A program made the position numbers and the translations under genes. From Pseudomonadota bacterium (GTDB lineage: Bacteria > Pseudomonadota > Gammaproteobacteria > Pseudomonadales > Pseudohongiellaceae), in contig JAQBSZ010000016.1 in assembly GCA_027623555.1 (NCBI GenBank), forward strand, positions 1 through 64,000: a stretch of 64,000 nt of DNA. The letters run 5' to 3'. Under the pieces are notes generated by a model, which saw only the letters and a list, made by a program, of their open reading frames with translations, made no database searches and was not told where the DNA came from. Shown here piece after piece: positions 63,267 to 64,000 of this stretch; position 1 is the stretch's first letter, and the number at the start of each line of letters is the position of its first letter.

Positions 63267-63614
63267 TTAACTGTCGGGCATTGTTTGTCGTAAAGCCTTT
63301 TCATCCAGGCCGGATATGTTAAAGCGTTTTTCGAGTTCCTCCAACACCTGATCGGGACTCAATTCAAGATGGCTGAGCATGACCATCGTATGAAACCATA
63401 AATCAGCCGTTTCATGAATGACTGCTTCTTTGTATTTGCCATTACCAGCGTCGCATGCATTCGCCGCCTCAATTGTTTCCAGCGCTTCCTCTTCAATCTT
63501 CTGCAAGATCTTGCCAAGGCCCTGCTCATGTAAACTGGCGACATAGGAGCTGTCACTGGATGCAGATTTGCGTTGCTCCAATACACTGGCTAGTTCTCGT
63601 AATATTTCGCTCAT
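63267..63614 (-). CDS. hisE: Phosphoribosyl-ATP pyrophosphatase
   Basis: A 115-residue HisE of the MazG-like fold, with the start at ATG 63614 ([16 protein letters not shown]); the frame continues to 63629. Motifs: [29 protein letters not shown], then [24 protein letters not shown] with the metal-binding EExxE and ExxD. It performs the second step of histidine synthesis. Separate hisE and hisI with tat genes behind them is the Pseudomonas-type order. Confidence 0.93.
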   Translation of the reverse strand: MSEILRELASVLEQRKSASSDSSYVASLHEQGLGKILQKIEEEALETIEAANACDAGNGKYKEAVIHETADLWFHTMVMLSHLELSPDQVLEELEKRFNISGLDEKALRQTMPDS

Positions 63615-63657
63615 GATATTTAGTATCAAGACAGGTGCACTTACCCTGAGTTAGGGG

Positions 63658-64000
63658 TTACGTGTCACCATACATTAGAGATGGTTCGTGAATCACTGGA
63701 TCTTCTATTTTCCAGGAAGCATTTTCCAATCGCTGAAAGAAACAACTCTCTCGTCCAGTATGGCAGGCAACGCCACCAACTTGTTCGACCAGATAACAGA
63801 CCGAGTCATTGTCGCAATCCAGAAATACATCCACAAGTTTCTGGATGTTTCCCGATTCCTCGCCTTTACGCCAAAGCTTTTTACGGGAGCGCGACCAGTA
63901 GACAGCACGGCTCTCATCAACCGCAGTTTGCAAGGCTTCCCGATTAACCCAAGCCTGCATCAGTAGTCGTCGGCTCATGGCATCTTGTGTGACTACAGGA
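63658..64000 (-). CDS. hisI: Phosphoribosyl-AMP cyclohydrolase, 5' end outside window
   Basis: The first internal ATG is at 63978, giving 106 residues, but the frame is open to the window edge and the upstream codons (PVVTQDA) fit HisI, so the start lies beyond 64000. Motifs: LLMQAWVNREALQ, SRAVYWSRSRKKLWRKGEESGN, the Asp/Cys cluster FLDCDNDSVCYLVEQVGGVACHTGRESCF (zinc and magnesium ligands). It opens the adenine ring in the third step of histidine synthesis. Followed by hisE. Confidence 0.93.
   Translation of the reverse strand, partial: PVVTQDAMSRRLLMQAWVNREALQTAVDESRAVYWSRSRKKLWRKGEESGNIQKLVDVFLDCDNDSVCYLVEQVGGVACHTGRESCFFQRLENASWKIEDPVIHEPSLMYGDT

Noticed and set aside
1-64000. tRNA or rRNA genes
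   Set aside because: I found no acceptor-stem/anticodon patterns or rRNA-like blocks; a covariance scan would be decisive.

Overview
The window is about 64 kb of a single chromosome at roughly 50% GC. It looks like a marine-type gammaproteobacterium. The housekeeping synteny is gammaproteobacterial: pepP-ubiH with zapA-6S RNA-fau, ntrC-ntrB-glutamine synthetase-thiI-typA, and hisI-hisE-tatA-tatB-tatC. The accessory content (TonB receptor with SapC and TPR-linked 2-oxoglutarate oxygenases, RND/LolA-like/DUF1302 cassette) is typical of Cellvibrionales, OM-clade or Pseudohongiella-like bacteria. That placement is inference from gene content; no rRNA marker is present, and no tRNA gene was seen.

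Layout. 1-8.5 kb: TonB-dependent receptor, two TPR plus 2OG-Fe(II) oxygenase proteins, a third small 2OG oxygenase, a methyltransferase and a SapC protein. 8.6-12.1 kb: lipoprotein, ABC exporter, periplasmic methyltransferase-like protein, small protein. 12.4-17.7 kb: RND (MMPL) exporter, LolA-like protein, DUF1302 outer-membrane protein and TetR regulator. 17.8-19.6 kb: DUF2161 nuclease-fold protein, a tiny membrane ORF, HAD phosphatase. 19.7-26.4 kb: ubiI, MaoC dehydratase, DUF1499 lipoprotein, ubiH, pepP, a ZapB-like small protein, zapA, 6S RNA and 5-formyl-THF cyclo-ligase. 26.4-35 kb: the SOS mutagenesis genes imuA-imuB and dnaE2, each set behind a perfect LexA box but separated by two VOC proteins and a Fic AMPylator. 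35-45.2 kb: mixed metabolic and envelope genes. 45.2-49.6 kb: three amidohydrolase modules in two overlapping genes. 49.6-52.0 kb: an IS6-family element joining a truncated lipoprotein gene to the 3' end of mshQ. 52.1-59.9 kb: nitrogen regulation (ntrC, ntrB, a type II glutamine synthetase with a sigma-54/NtrC-type promoter region), thiI and typA. 60-64 kb: pip, dtd, and the convergent tat/his operon, in which hisI runs off the right edge.

The most interesting signals are: a eukaryotic-type GSII sitting in the usual glnA slot with a readable sigma-54 promoter and NtrC-like site; an IS6 deletion scar that removed most of mshQ; an REP-like palindrome translated in frame inside dnaE2; 12-bp iterons around the fic promoter; two unannotated-size small membrane proteins; and the 2OG-oxygenase/SapC/TonB cluster, whose collective function is not known to me.
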